NCBI RefSeq assembly: GCF_001653715.1
Contig: NZ_LWHQ01000034.1
Span: forward strand, 57,799-121,798
Reading direction: 5' to 3'
Length of the DNA: 64,000 bases
Source: Methylobacterium platani
Lineage (GTDB): Bacteria > Pseudomonadota > Alphaproteobacteria > Rhizobiales > Beijerinckiaceae
In this document: one piece after another, positions 8,079 through 17,335 of the stretch
Numbering within the stretch: position 1 is the stretch's first letter
How the letters are laid out: the number at the start of each line of letters is the position of its first letter
Notes under the pieces: model-generated
Seen by the model: the letters and a program-made list of their open reading frames with translations, nothing else
The model's database searches: none
What the model was told of the DNA's origin: nothing
Made by a program: the position numbers and the translations under genes

Positions 8079-9361
8079 AGCGGCACCGGGATCGGCGCCG
8101 GGGCCGGCGGGTTGTCCCAGCGGTACTTCAGGCCGACCGAGACGATGTCGGCGCTGGCGTCGGTGGTGCCCAGGAAGGCGAGCGGCGCGGTGTAGAGCGG
8201 CTCGCCCGGCACGATCGCGATCCGGTTGCGGCCGCCGACCGAGAACAGGTGCTGGTAGGAGACGTCGAACTGGATCTTCTCGCTGTAGCGGTAGCTCGCG
8301 CCGACCGAGGCGAAGTAGCGGTCGCCGTCGGGCAGGCGGGTCGAGCGGTTCGAGATGTCGATCGGCGACTGCTCGTAGGCGAAGCCGAGGCGACCGGTCC
8401 ATTGCGGGGTGAAGTCGTACTCGGCGCCGACCGAGTAGTAGAACCCGTTCTTGTAGTTCAGCGGCAGCGCCGTCACCGGCCGGCCGAGCGCCAGCGAGAC
8501 GATGGCCGGCGAGCCGAGCCGGGTCCAGTTGTCCCACTCGAAGCCGAAGTTCAGCCGGAAGTCCTGCGTGATCGCCTGGGTCAGGCCGACCGAGACCTTC
8601 TCGGGGGTATTGAGCGAGGCGCGGATCCGGCCGATGCCGAAGGCCGAGCCCTCGAGCTGGTGGTTGATCGACGAGCGGTAGCCGACGCCGACCGTGGTGC
8701 CCTCGGACAGGCGCGCGACCACGCCGGCGGTGAAGCCCCAGCCCCAGTCGTCGCCCTTGACGAAGGCCGTGTTCGCCCCCGGGGTGATGCCGGTGGCCTG
8801 GCGCAGCGTGAGCTTGAAGTATTCGAGCACCGGCCCGGCGGCGACCGACAGCCAGTCGTTCACCTTGTAGCCGATCACCGGATTGAAGTTCAGCGAGAAG
8901 ATCTTCGACGAGCGGCTGTAGGTCTGGCCGGCCCAGACCGGGTCCGGCTTGGTGATGAGGCCGAACGGCGCGGCGCCGGACAGGCCGATGAACAGCCGGT
9001 CGTTGAGCTGGTAGTTCGAGTAGGTGGCCGGCAGCACCGCGGCCTGGCCGATATCGCCCGAATTACCGAGCCCGATCAGCGGCGGGAAGGTGCCGGTGGT
9101 CGGCGTGATGGTGGCCGAGGGCGCCACCAGGGTGGCGTTGAAGTCCGAGTTCCAGCCCGGCTTCATCGTGACGACGGCCGGGTTCCAGAACATCGAGGAC
9201 AGGCCGCCGGAGCCCGAGGCCGCACCCGCGAAGGCCAGGCCCATCGCCTGCGCGCTCTGCTCGCGCAGGCCGAACGCCGCCGCGTGCGCCGCCCCGTGGG
9301 TGCCGGCCATCAGCGCCACCGATGCGCCGGCCAGCAGAGCCGCCCTCCTCAAACCCGTCAT
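8063..9361 (-). CDS. OmpP1/FadL-family outer membrane transport protein
   Basis: This 432-residue outer membrane beta-barrel has a Sec signal peptide (cleavage near AHAAAF, residue 28), and the mature start AAFGLREQSAQAMG with GLSSMFWNPA is the family's typical N-terminal hatch. The rest shows alternating beta-strand patterns. Family members carry long-chain fatty acids or hydrophobic aromatics across the outer membrane; the substrate here is unknown. The start is the ATG at 9361. The coding end is followed by tandem copies of its last bases, and the upstream region is unusually AT-rich. Confidence 0.9.
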   Translation of the reverse strand: MTGLRRAALLAGASVALMAGTHGAAHAAAFGLREQSAQAMGLAFAGAASGSGGLSSMFWNPAVVTMKPGWNSDFNATLVAPSATITPTTGTFPPLIGLGNSGDIGQAAVLPATYSNYQLNDRLFIGLSGAAPFGLITKPDPVWAGQTYSRSSKIFSLNFNPVIGYKVNDWLSVAAGPVLEYFKLTLRQATGITPGANTAFVKGDDWGWGFTAGVVARLSEGTTVGVGYRSSINHQLEGSAFGIGRIRASLNTPEKVSVGLTQAITQDFRLNFGFEWDNWTRLGSPAIVSLALGRPVTALPLNYKNGFYYSVGAEYDFTPQWTGRLGFAYEQSPIDISNRSTRLPDGDRYFASVGASYRYSEKIQFDVSYQHLFSVGGRNRIAIVPGEPLYTAPLAFLGTTDASADIVSVGLKYRWDNPPAPAPIPVPLVRKY

Positions 9362-9777
9362 GACGTTACCTCGACACCCGAAACCATGTGCCGCGCGGCT
9401 TCCGTGGGCGCCCGCAGCTTGGGCGGAATGATGCGGCAGCAGGCAGTCGATTCGCAATCCCGCCCGATCGCAAGCATCGTCTAAAATATTATTTCGCTTT
9501 GGCGTATACAATCCGCGCAAAACATGACAAGCTAAGCTTAGTTGATCATCTTTTTTCTCCCTGTCGCGTATATCCGCCAGCCGGTTCACATGTCCCTGTC
9601 GGCCCTTGCCGGCTGCGCCGACACGCTTTCGCCCCAGATGTGACGAAACTGCAACTGGGATGTGTCTCCGCTCGCGCGCCTGCCGGCTTGCGGCGGTCCG
9701 TTGCGGGCGCCAATGTCCCGGCCGACGCGGAATCCCGGCCCCGGCCGTCCGGGCCCGGACCTTTCGGGAGAGAACCA
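9362..9777. other. gene-free divergent region with AT-rich core
   Basis: No gene is apparent. The stretch about 9478-9555 is strikingly AT-rich against its surroundings (for example AAAATATTATTTCG and AAGCTAAGCTTAGTTGATC) and contains a short palindrome AAGCTAAGCTT. It most probably holds promoters for the FadL-type gene (minus) and perhaps the hydrolase gene at 9778 (plus). I could not place a convincing -35/-10 pair. Confidence 0.5.
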
Positions 9778-10662
9778 ATGAAGCTTGTGCGCTGGGGCGA
9801 GAGCGGTGCGGAGAAGCCGGGCCTCGTCGACCGGAACGGCGCGATCCGCGACCTGTCGGGCGTGATCCGCGACATCGCCGGCCCGTTCCTCGCCGCCGAC
9901 AGCCTCGCGAACCTGCGCGCGATCGACCCGGCCACCCTGCCCGAGGTGCCGGCCGGCACGCGGCTCGGCCCCTGCGTCGGCCACGTGCGCAACTTCATCG
10001 CCATCGGGCTCAACTACGCCGACCACGCCGCCGAGACCGGCTCGCCGATCCCGGCCGAGCCGATCCTGTTCAACAAGGCGCCGTCCTGCATCGTCGGCCC
10101 GAACGACGACGTGATCCTGCCCAAGGGCTCGGCGAAGACCGACTGGGAGGTCGAGCTCGCCATCGTGATCGGCAAGCGCGCCTCCTACGTCCATGCCAAC
10201 GAGGCGCTGGACTACGTCGCCGGCTACTGCGTCTGCCACGACGTGTCCGAGCGCGAGTTCCAGCTCGAGCGCGGCGGCACCTGGACCAAGGGCAAGGGCT
10301 GCCCGACCTTCGGCCCCCTCGGGCCGTGGCTGGTCACGCCGGACGAGATCCCCGACGTGCAGAATCTCGGGATGTGGCTCGACGTCGACGGGCAGCGGAT
10401 GCAGACCGGCTCGACCCGCACGATGATCTTCGATTGCCGGCAGATCGTGTCCTACCTGTCGCATTTCATGCTGCTGGAGCCCGGCGACGTCATCACCACC
10501 GGCACGCCCCCGGGCGTCGGCATGGGCATGAAGCCGGCCCGCTTCCTGAAGGCCGGCGAGGTCGTCACCCTGGGCATCGAGGGTCTGGGCGAGCAGCGCC
10601 AGACGATCGTCGCCTTCGACGACTGGACCGCCAAGGTCTCCGCCGGCCAGCCGACCAACTGA
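9778..10662 (+). CDS. fumarylacetoacetate hydrolase (FAH) family protein
   Basis: This 294-residue protein has a small N-terminal domain (1-65) and a FAH catalytic domain. Metal ligands are visible in DWEVELA (Glu-x-Glu) near residue 123 and in CHDVSERE near residue 155, and the domain ends with the conserved TTGTPPGVG motif near residue 240. The family hydrolyses C-C bonds of dioxo acids or acts as ureidoglycolate lyase or 2,4-diketo-3-deoxyfuconate hydrolase-like enzyme; the substrate cannot be told from sequence. The ATG follows a GGGAGAG site. A LuxR-type regulator begins 51 bases downstream. Confidence 0.9.
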   Translation: MKLVRWGESGAEKPGLVDRNGAIRDLSGVIRDIAGPFLAADSLANLRAIDPATLPEVPAGTRLGPCVGHVRNFIAIGLNYADHAAETGSPIPAEPILFNKAPSCIVGPNDDVILPKGSAKTDWEVELAIVIGKRASYVHANEALDYVAGYCVCHDVSEREFQLERGGTWTKGKGCPTFGPLGPWLVTPDEIPDVQNLGMWLDVDGQRMQTGSTRTMIFDCRQIVSYLSHFMLLEPGDVITTGTPPGVGMGMKPARFLKAGEVVTLGIEGLGEQRQTIVAFDDWTAKVSAGQPTN

Positions 10663-10713
10663 TTTCCCCTGCGGCCCGCGGCGAGGCCGCGGGCCCGACC
10701 CCCGGAGGCCACC

Positions 10714-11340
10714 GTGCGCGTGCTCGTCGTCGACGACCATCCGATCGTGCTGCAGGGCTGCCGCCGGGTGCTGGAGGATGCGGGCGTCGAGACCGTGCAC
10801 GAAGCCACCGGCATCGCCGCCGGCTACCGCCGCTTCCGCCGCTTCCGCCCCGAGATCGTGGTCGCCGACCTGACCTTCCAGGGCGCGTCGCTGAGCGGCC
10901 TCGCGCTGATCCGGCGGATCCGCTCGGTGGCGCCGGGGACCCGGATCCTGGTGTTCAGCATGCACGACGATCCGGAAATCGCCGCGCGGGCCCTCGAGAG
11001 CGGGGCGGCCGGCTACGTGCTCAAGGACACCGCCTCGTCGGAGCTGCACCTCGCCTTCGAGCGGGTGCGCGACGGCGGGACCTACGTCGCGCCCTCGCTC
11101 GCCGCCGAGGTCGACCGGCTGCGGCGCGAGACGCCGGCGCCGCCGCCCCTCACCCCGCGCGAGCGGCAGATCCTCGATCGCCTCGGCGCCGGCCGCGCGC
11201 ACGGGGCGATCGCCGAGGAGCTCGGCCTGAGCTACAAGACCGTCGCCAATGCCTGCACGCAGCTGCGCCGCAAGCTCGGCGCCCGCACCCTCGCCGACCT
11301 GATCCGGATCGCCCTGCGGGAGGCGGCGCGCGGCACGTGA
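10714..11340 (+). CDS. LuxR/NarL-type response regulator
   Basis: This 208-residue protein has an N-terminal receiver domain (VVDDHPIVLQG acidic pair, phosphoacceptor Asp in VVADLTF near residue 52, conserved Lys in YVLKD) and a C-terminal LuxR helix-turn-helix (LTPRERQIL to YKTVANACTQLRRKLG). It should bind DNA when phosphorylated. It starts at a GTG behind GGAGG. No histidine kinase is adjacent, so its partner is unknown. Confidence 0.93.
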   Translation: MRVLVVDDHPIVLQGCRRVLEDAGVETVHEATGIAAGYRRFRRFRPEIVVADLTFQGASLSGLALIRRIRSVAPGTRILVFSMHDDPEIAARALESGAAGYVLKDTASSELHLAFERVRDGGTYVAPSLAAEVDRLRRETPAPPPLTPRERQILDRLGAGRAHGAIAEELGLSYKTVANACTQLRRKLGARTLADLIRIALREAARGT

Positions 11341-11561
11341 TCCCGCCCGCCGCGCCAACCTTGGCCGCAAGGTGGCGCAGGTGTCGCCGCCGGTCCGGTG
11401 CCGCTCCACCTGCGAAGACAGTTAACGGATGTAAACCCGGCAAATCCTTGAGAACAGCGCTCCGCAGTATACGGGAGGTGATCGCAATTTTCACTGTTCC
11501 ATAATGTCGCCTTCTTCGGTTTTATGTTGCGCCGCACCAAGCAACAGAACGGGAATGCGAG

Positions 11562-11927
11562 ATGGTTTCGAAGGCAAAGCTGGCGATCATTGCTCTTGCT
11601 GCGGCGGGTGCCGTCGGGGCGACGCTACAAGCCAGCACGCCCGCCGAAGCCCAGTCCGGCCGTGCCTCCTGGTACGGGCCCGGATTTCAGGGCCGGCGCA
11701 CTGCAAACGGCGAGCGCTTCAACACGCACGCCCTCACGGCGGCGCATCGCCGCCTCCCCTTCGGCACCCGGGTGCGGGTGACCAACACGGCGAACGGCCG
11801 CTCGGTCGTGGTGCGCATCAACGACCGCGGCCCCTATGTCGGCGGCCGGGTGATCGACCTGTCCCAGGCCTCCGCCCGGGCGATCGGCATGTCGGGCCTC
11901 GCCCGCGTGCGCCTCAGCCGCCTCTGA
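11562..11927 (+). CDS. RlpA-like double-psi beta-barrel protein, secreted
   Basis: This 121-residue protein has a signal peptide (cleavage near PAEAQS, residue 31) and an RlpA-type domain: GRASWYGPGFQGRRTANGE, FGTRVRVTN and INDRGPYVGGRVIDLS, including the catalytic-type Asp of RlpA lytic transglycosylases. It is a minimal form with no C-terminal SPOR domain, so it may act on peptidoglycan without the septal targeting of E. coli RlpA. The upstream 220 bases are relatively AT-rich and probably hold its promoter. Confidence 0.85.
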   Translation: MVSKAKLAIIALAAAGAVGATLQASTPAEAQSGRASWYGPGFQGRRTANGERFNTHALTAAHRRLPFGTRVRVTNTANGRSVVVRINDRGPYVGGRVIDLSQASARAIGMSGLARVRLSRL

Positions 11928-12049
11928 GGCCGGCCGCGTCGGCGCCGCCGCGGGAGCGGCGCCCGTCAACGGCCGCGCTAACCCATTGTGGCCAGGATCG
12001 TATGGCCTTTACCGCGCTCCCCCTTCCCATCTCCCGAAAGAGAGACGTC

Positions 12050-12289
12050 GTGCTCCTGCGCTCCACCCTCATCCTCGCCCTGACCGCGGGCGCGGCCCTC
12101 GCCGAGCCCGCCGCGATCGACCGCACGGTGCTGAAGCAGTACTGCACCGGCGATTACCTGACCTATTGCGGCAACCTCTCGCCGGACGGTCCCGAGGTGC
12201 AGGCCTGCTTCCGCCAGAACAAGGCCAAGCTGTCGCCGAACTGCCAGGCGGCGATCGCCAGCTACGTGAAGGCGCAGCGCCGGAGCTGA
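12050..12289 (+). CDS. small secreted Cys-rich-repeat protein
   Basis: This 79-residue protein has a signal peptide (LLRSTLILALTAGAALA) and a four-cysteine mature part with the spacing of the Cys-rich repeat family: YCTGDYLTYC, a Gly-Pro segment, ACFRQNKAKLSPNC. It probably forms two disulfides in the periplasm; its role is unknown. The GTG at 12050 puts the signal at the N-terminus behind an AAAGAGAG site; an upstream ATG at 12002 would add 16 residues. Confidence 0.65.
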   Translation: MLLRSTLILALTAGAALAEPAAIDRTVLKQYCTGDYLTYCGNLSPDGPEVQACFRQNKAKLSPNCQAAIASYVKAQRRS

Positions 12290-12792
12290 CGGCGTTCCCG
12301 GTCACGATCGTGCGAGATGGGGCCGGGCCTCGACCCCGTGTCCTGGACGGCGGCGCGGCGCCGATGCGCCGCGAACCGCGAAAGCCCGCTTCCGGCGCCG
12401 CGATACGGACCCGGTCGCATTCATTCCAATACTATTGCGCGCAAGAAATTTGCGAAGTCGATGTCGAGTTGCGCTTCCCGGTGCAGATGCGAGGCTGCCC
12501 CGACAATGGCAGGCGAGCACATGACCGTCACTTGCCCGTCCGCTTCTTGCCTCCTCGTGCCTCGCCGCGTCCTGTAAGGACCCGGGACGACGAGCGCGAC
12601 TGCGACGCTTCTTTAGGGCAGGTTGTCCCGGGCCGCCGGATTTCGGCGAGATCTCTGCACTCGTTACCTCATCGGCACGACCTGGAGATAGGACTGTTTT
12701 CTTCTTCAATTCACAACGGCAACTTGCTTCTTCATGAATCGATAACGCTTGCGGCGCATCGTTCGCGGCACCCGATACCAGAGACCCATGCC
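12290..12792. other. gene-free leader region upstream of the chemotaxis receptor
   Basis: About 500 bases with no convincing gene. Two comparatively AT-rich patches (about 12415-12460 and 12695-12770) stand out and may hold the promoter of the receptor gene at 12793. The reading frame of that gene stays open upstream, but the codons show no protein-like pattern. Confidence 0.4.
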
Positions 12793-14268
12793 GTGTCCCT
12801 CCTCCAATCGCGTCACGCCGCGCTGCTCTCAGCCGTCGACCGGTCGCAAGGCCGGATCGAGTTCGACCCGTCCGGGACGATCCTGGACGCGAATGCCTGC
12901 TTCCTGGCGCTGACCGGCTACACCCTCGCCGAGCTGAAAGGCCGGCATCACGGCATGCTGATGCCGCCCGCCGAGCGGGAGAGCCCGGACTACGCGGCAT
13001 TCTGGCAGGGCCTGCGCGAGGGCCGTTTCGAGTCCCGCGAGTTCCGCCGCATCGCCAAGGACGGCCGCTCGATCTGGATCCAGGCCTCGTACAACCCGGT
13101 CCTCGACCGCCGCGGCCGGGTCGTGCGGATCGTGAAGCTCGCCTCCGACATCACCGCCCGCAAGGAGCACGACGCCTACCTGGCCGGCCAGATCGCCGCC
13201 CTCGACCGCTCGCAGGCGGTGATCCACTTCACCCTCGACGGCACGATCACCGCGGCCAACCCGGTCTTCCTCGACGCGCTGGGCTATACCCGCGACGAGG
13301 TGGTGGGCCGCCATCACAGCCTGTTCGTGCCCGAATCCATGCGCACAGGCGCGGATTACGCTGCGTTCTGGCAGGCCCTGGCCGCCGGCCGGCACCATTC
13401 CGGCGAGTTCCACCGCGTGGGCAAGGACGGCAGGGACGTCTGGATCTTCGGCGCCTACAACCCGGTCCTCGACCTCGACGGCAAGCCCAGCGCGGTGGTG
13501 AAGTTCGCCACCGACATCACCCGGCAGGTGCTCGACCGCGAGCGCCGCGGCGCCGGCCACCGGGCGATCGAGGCGGACATCGCGGCGATCACGGTCGCGG
13601 TCTCGGAGGTCTCCGAGCAGGCCCGGGCCACCACGGCGGAGGCGGCCCAAACCTCCGGCAACGTCGAGGCGGTGGCCGCCGGTACGGAGGAATTCGCCGC
13701 CTCGATCGCCGAGCTCGGCCGCCATGCCGAGGATGCCCGCACGGCCTCGGGCGAGGCGGTGCGCAAGGCCCAGGATGCCGGCGGCATCGTGGCGAGCCTG
13801 ACGACCGCCGCGGACCGGATCGGCGAGGCGGTGTCGCTGATCCGCTCGATCGCCGACCAGACCAACCTGCTGGCCCTCAACGCCACCATCGAGGCGGCGC
13901 GGGCGGGAGACGCCGGCAAGGGGTTCGCGGTCGTCGCCGCCGAGGTCAAGGCGCTGGCCGGCCAGTCGGCCCGGGCGACGCAGGAGATCGGCACCCAGAT
14001 CGACGCCGTGCAGGGCGCGACCAGCGAGGCGGTGGCGGCGATCGAGGCGATCATCTCGGCGATCCGCTACGTGAGCGAGATCTCGGTCGGGGTGTCGAGC
14101 GCCATCACCGAGCAGGCCGCGGTGACCCGCGACATGTCGGTCAACATGCAGAACGCCGCCCGCAGCGTCGCGTCGGTGCGCCGGAACATGGAGCGGATCA
14201 CCCATTCGGCCGGCGGCGTCGACACCTCGGTTCGTCAGGTCGCCCAGGCGGCGCGCGCGCTTCTCTGA
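12793..14268 (+). CDS. soluble methyl-accepting chemotaxis protein with tandem PAS domains
   Basis: This 491-residue receptor has two PAS domains (about 10-130 and 135-252) that are clear internal duplicates, each with a GR-His-His pair and a YNPVLD strand, then a signalling domain with the MCP hairpin tip IRSIADQTNLLALNATIEAARAG. There is no transmembrane segment, so it is a cytoplasmic receptor, possibly sensing redox or energy state through a PAS cofactor (inferred). It should couple to CheW/CheA. The GTG at 12793 is chosen because PAS homology starts directly after it; no nearby in-frame ATG is convincing. Confidence 0.9.
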   Translation: MSLLQSRHAALLSAVDRSQGRIEFDPSGTILDANACFLALTGYTLAELKGRHHGMLMPPAERESPDYAAFWQGLREGRFESREFRRIAKDGRSIWIQASYNPVLDRRGRVVRIVKLASDITARKEHDAYLAGQIAALDRSQAVIHFTLDGTITAANPVFLDALGYTRDEVVGRHHSLFVPESMRTGADYAAFWQALAAGRHHSGEFHRVGKDGRDVWIFGAYNPVLDLDGKPSAVVKFATDITRQVLDRERRGAGHRAIEADIAAITVAVSEVSEQARATTAEAAQTSGNVEAVAAGTEEFAASIAELGRHAEDARTASGEAVRKAQDAGGIVASLTTAADRIGEAVSLIRSIADQTNLLALNATIEAARAGDAGKGFAVVAAEVKALAGQSARATQEIGTQIDAVQGATSEAVAAIEAIISAIRYVSEISVGVSSAITEQAAVTRDMSVNMQNAARSVASVRRNMERITHSAGGVDTSVRQVAQAARALL

Positions 14269-14317
14269 GCCGTGCGCGCGTTGCCCTGAGGGGCGGGCGC
14301 CGCGCCGGGTCGCACCG

Positions 14318-15355
14318 TCACCCGACGAAGATCAGGCGCTTGCCGCGGTTCTCGCCGCGATAGAGCGCCGCGATCGCCCCGGGGGCGGCCTCGATTCCCT
14401 CGGAAACGTCCTCGTCGAGGACGAGGCGGCCCTGCCCGTACCAGCCCGCCAGGGCCGCGATCGCCTCCTCGAACCGGTCCTTGTGGTCGAGCACCACGAA
14501 GCCGCTCCAGACGAGGCGCCGGGTCAGGATCTCGCGCTCGACGCGGGGGCCCGTCGGCACCTCGGCCCAGCTCGCCACCGAGGCGGTGCCGCACTGGACG
14601 ACGCGGCCGCCGACCGCCATCCGGCGCAGGGCGGCATCGAGGATCGGGCCGCCGACATTGTCGAAGTAGACGTTCACGCCCTCGGGCGCCTCCCGGGCCA
14701 GGGAGGCGGCCCAGTCGTCGGTCCGGTAGTTCCAGGCGGCCGCGTAGCCGTAGGCCTCCCGGCAGCGGGCGACCTTGGCGTCGTCGCCGGTAAGCCCGAC
14801 CGCGCGGCAGCCGAGATTGCGGGCGATCTGCCCGACGAGGCTGCCGACCGCGCCGGCGGCGGTCGAGACCAGCACGGTGTCGCCGGGCCGCGGCCGGCCG
14901 AGCGCGGTGAGCCCGAGATGGGCGGTGAGCCCGTTGAGGCCGAGGAGCCCGGCATGGGCCGAGAGCGGCACCGCCTCGGCGCAGCGGCGGAAGATCGCCG
15001 AGACCGGCACCGCGGCGTAATCCTGCCAGCCGAACCAGCCGTACAGGAACTCGCCCTCGGCGACCTCGGGGCTGTTCGAGCGCACCGCGACGCCGACCGC
15101 CAGCGCCCGCATCGGGGAGCCGAGGGGCACGGGCTGCGAATAGTTCGCCTCGGCGCTGGCCCAGCCGCGCTGGGCCGGATCGACCGAGAGGTAGAGGTTG
15201 CGCACCAGGACCTCGCCCGGGCCCGGCTCGGGCACCGGGACGGCGTCGATCGCGAAGTCGTCGGGTTGCGGGATGCCGGCGGGCCGCCGCGCGAGCAGTA
15301 CCCGGCGGTTGCGGTCGGGCAGGCCGTAGGCGGGAATCTGGGTCGGGCCGGTCAA
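14318..15355 (-). CDS. NADP-dependent oxidoreductase (leukotriene B4 dehydrogenase / curcumin reductase-like MDR)
   Basis: This 345-residue medium-chain reductase contains the LYLSVDPAQRGW segment typical of the CurA/LTB4DH group, the cofactor-binding stretch VSTAAGAVGSLVGQ near residue 155, and VYFDNVGGPILD. Such enzymes reduce alpha,beta-unsaturated ketones or aldehydes with NADPH. The start is read as a TTG at 15355 because an unusually strong AGGAGGAG ribosome site lies right before it and the family N-terminus (PDRNRRVLLARRP) begins there; no in-frame ATG fits. Confidence 0.87.
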   Translation of the reverse strand: MTGPTQIPAYGLPDRNRRVLLARRPAGIPQPDDFAIDAVPVPEPGPGEVLVRNLYLSVDPAQRGWASAEANYSQPVPLGSPMRALAVGVAVRSNSPEVAEGEFLYGWFGWQDYAAVPVSAIFRRCAEAVPLSAHAGLLGLNGLTAHLGLTALGRPRPGDTVLVSTAAGAVGSLVGQIARNLGCRAVGLTGDDAKVARCREAYGYAAAWNYRTDDWAASLAREAPEGVNVYFDNVGGPILDAALRRMAVGGRVVQCGTASVASWAEVPTGPRVEREILTRRLVWSGFVVLDHKDRFEEAIAALAGWYGQGRLVLDEDVSEGIEAAPGAIAALYRGENRGKRLIFVG

Positions 15356-15413
15356 CGCTCGTCTCCTCCTGCGGTCCGGCCGCGCGCCGGCCGCTGCACC
15401 CCGGGACCTTGTG

Positions 15414-16160
15414 CTACAGGCCCGGGCCCTTGGCGGCCCCGAGGATGCGCCCCGGCCCGTTATTGTCGGCCTGGAGCACCAGCACGTAGGAATCGGCGTC
15501 GGCCGCCGCCAGCGCCGAGCGGGGCACGTCGTAATGGGCCGGCGCCCCGCGCCAGCTTCCGACATGGTGCATGGCGCGCACCACGTTGCGGTAGGTGACG
15601 GTGCGGCCCCGGTTCTCGCCCCGCCCGATCGCGACCTCGCGCAGGCGGGCGACCGGCAGCAGCCACAATTCGGCGGTGCGGCCGGCCTCCGCCGACGGGC
15701 CGACCTCCACGGCGAGCCCGTCCGGCCCCGCCTCGGCCCGGATCGGCACCGGCAGGCTCGCGGCGGTGCCGGGATCGCGGATGCTGCGCTCGAGCGCCGC
15801 CCGGTCCGAGCCGACCACCGTCGCGGCGCCGTTCACCACCGCCTGCGGGGTGAAGACCTGCCGGTCGCCGCGCATGCCGGCATAGGCGCGCTGGCGCGCG
15901 GTGAACGAGGTGCTGGCAAGCGTGTCCTTCCAGCCGAGATAGTCCCAGTAGGTGACCGGCAGGGTCAGGGCGATCACGCCGGGATCGCGGGCGAGCTCGT
16001 TCACCAGCCGGTCCGCCGGCGGGCAGGCGGAGCAGCCCTGGCTGGTGAACAGCTCGACCACCGCCCGCGGCGCGACGTCCCCGGCACCCGCCGGGGCGGG
16101 AAGGCCGAGGCAGGCCGGGGCCAGGCCGGCGAGCAGGCGGTGAAGGGCGGCGCGTCTCAT
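15414..16160 (-). CDS. DUF1223 secreted thioredoxin-fold protein
   Basis: This 248-residue protein has a signal peptide (cleavage near APAGAGD, residue 27) and the DUF1223 signature VELFTSQGCSACPPAD, a CxxC in a thioredoxin-like setting, followed by VTYWDYLGWKD. The family is periplasmic and uncharacterised, common in alphaproteobacteria. It lies between the oxidoreductase at 15355 and the lipid A cluster on the same strand; no functional tie is evident. Confidence 0.88.
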   Translation of the reverse strand: MRRAALHRLLAGLAPACLGLPAPAGAGDVAPRAVVELFTSQGCSACPPADRLVNELARDPGVIALTLPVTYWDYLGWKDTLASTSFTARQRAYAGMRGDRQVFTPQAVVNGAATVVGSDRAALERSIRDPGTAASLPVPIRAEAGPDGLAVEVGPSAEAGRTAELWLLPVARLREVAIGRGENRGRTVTYRNVVRAMHHVGSWRGAPAHYDVPRSALAAADADSYVLVLQADNNGPGRILGAAKGPGL

Positions 16161-16200
16161 GCCTCATCAACACCCGGCGGGCGAGCGGACGGAAGTCACG

Positions 16201-17247
16201 TTAGCTTGAGGCTTGAGGCTGGGCGGTCCGGACCGCGGAGGCCCGGAATGCTGCCGGCAGCATCGCCGGGCGCCAGCGCCGGTGCATCCACAGCCACTGC
16301 TCGGGATGCTCCCGCACCCAGGCCGCGATCACGTCGGTCATCGCCTGCATCGCCCCCTGCACGTCGATCGCGCCGCTCGCGTCCCGCGGCAGGTCGAGGG
16401 CGGGGGTCAGCTCCAGGCGGAAGCGGCCGCCGGGCAACCGGATCACCCGCACGCCGTGGACCGGGCAATCGTAGTGCCGGGCGAGCTTGGCCAGCAGCGG
16501 GTTGACCAGGGCCGGCTGACCGAGGAAATCCACCACCACCCCGCGGGTGAAGTGCTGGTCGACCAGCATGCCGAGATGGCCGCCGCGCTCCACCACGCCC
16601 TGCATCCTGAAGGCGGCGCCGGGCCCGGCGGCGGTCAGGCCGCCCATGGTGGCGCGGCGCACCTCCTGCACCAGCTGCGCCGCGGCCGGGCTGTTCGGCG
16701 GGCGGAACACCGCGCTCGCCTCCAGGCCGAAGCGGGCGGCGCAGATCGCCGGCAGCTCCCAGTTGCCGAGATGGGCCGAGAAGATCAGGCCCGGCTTGCC
16801 GTCGTCGCGCAGCGAGAAGAAATGCTCGATGCCCTCGACCTCGATCCGCCCCGGCGTCGCGGCCTGCGGATCGTAGTCGAAGATCTCGGCGAGATGCGCG
16901 TATTCGGCGCCGGTGCGGCCGAGATTGTCCCAGGAGCCCTGCGCGATGGCGGCGATCTCGGCCTCGCTCTTCTCCGGGAAGGAGCGGCGCAGGTTGGCGA
17001 GCGCCGTGCGGTGCGAGGGCAGCCGCGGCCCGAGGCCCCGGGCGATCGCCGCTCCCGCCGCCCCGGCCCGCGCCGGTCCGAGCAGGCGGGCGAGCGCGAA
17101 CAGGGCGCGGACCACGAAGACCATCGGCAGGCCGGCGAGGCGGGACAGGGCGCGGTAGAGCCTCAGCTTCAGGCGCAGCACGATGATCTCACGAAGCAAT
17201 CCAGGCGGAGGAGCGGGCAGGGAGGCGCGATCGCGCAGGGTTGTCAC
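16201..17247 (-). CDS. lpxXL: lipid A very-long-chain acyltransferase LpxXL
   Basis: This 348-residue inner-membrane acyltransferase is of the LpxL/HtrB family. It has a hydrophobic N-terminal helix (about 40-60) and the catalytic HLGNWE motif (HX4D/E form) near residue 160. In rhizobia the enzyme of this locus attaches the 27-hydroxyoctacosanoyl chain from AcpXL to lipid A. The assignment rests on gene order: it closes the acpXL-fabZ-fabF-fabF-adh cluster on the same strand. The 88-base gap to the dehydrogenase upstream is compatible with one operon. Confidence 0.88.
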   Translation of the reverse strand: MTTLRDRASLPAPPPGLLREIIVLRLKLRLYRALSRLAGLPMVFVVRALFALARLLGPARAGAAGAAIARGLGPRLPSHRTALANLRRSFPEKSEAEIAAIAQGSWDNLGRTGAEYAHLAEIFDYDPQAATPGRIEVEGIEHFFSLRDDGKPGLIFSAHLGNWELPAICAARFGLEASAVFRPPNSPAAAQLVQEVRRATMGGLTAAGPGAAFRMQGVVERGGHLGMLVDQHFTRGVVVDFLGQPALVNPLLAKLARHYDCPVHGVRVIRLPGGRFRLELTPALDLPRDASGAIDVQGAMQAMTDVIAAWVREHPEQWLWMHRRWRPAMLPAAFRASAVRTAQPQASS

Positions 17248-17335
17248 CCCCTGCCCGTCGCCTCTTCTCGCGCCGGATGCGTTTGCGCAAGGGCGCGGGG
17301 GTGATCCCCGCGCGCTTCGTCGACGGATGTGGCCT

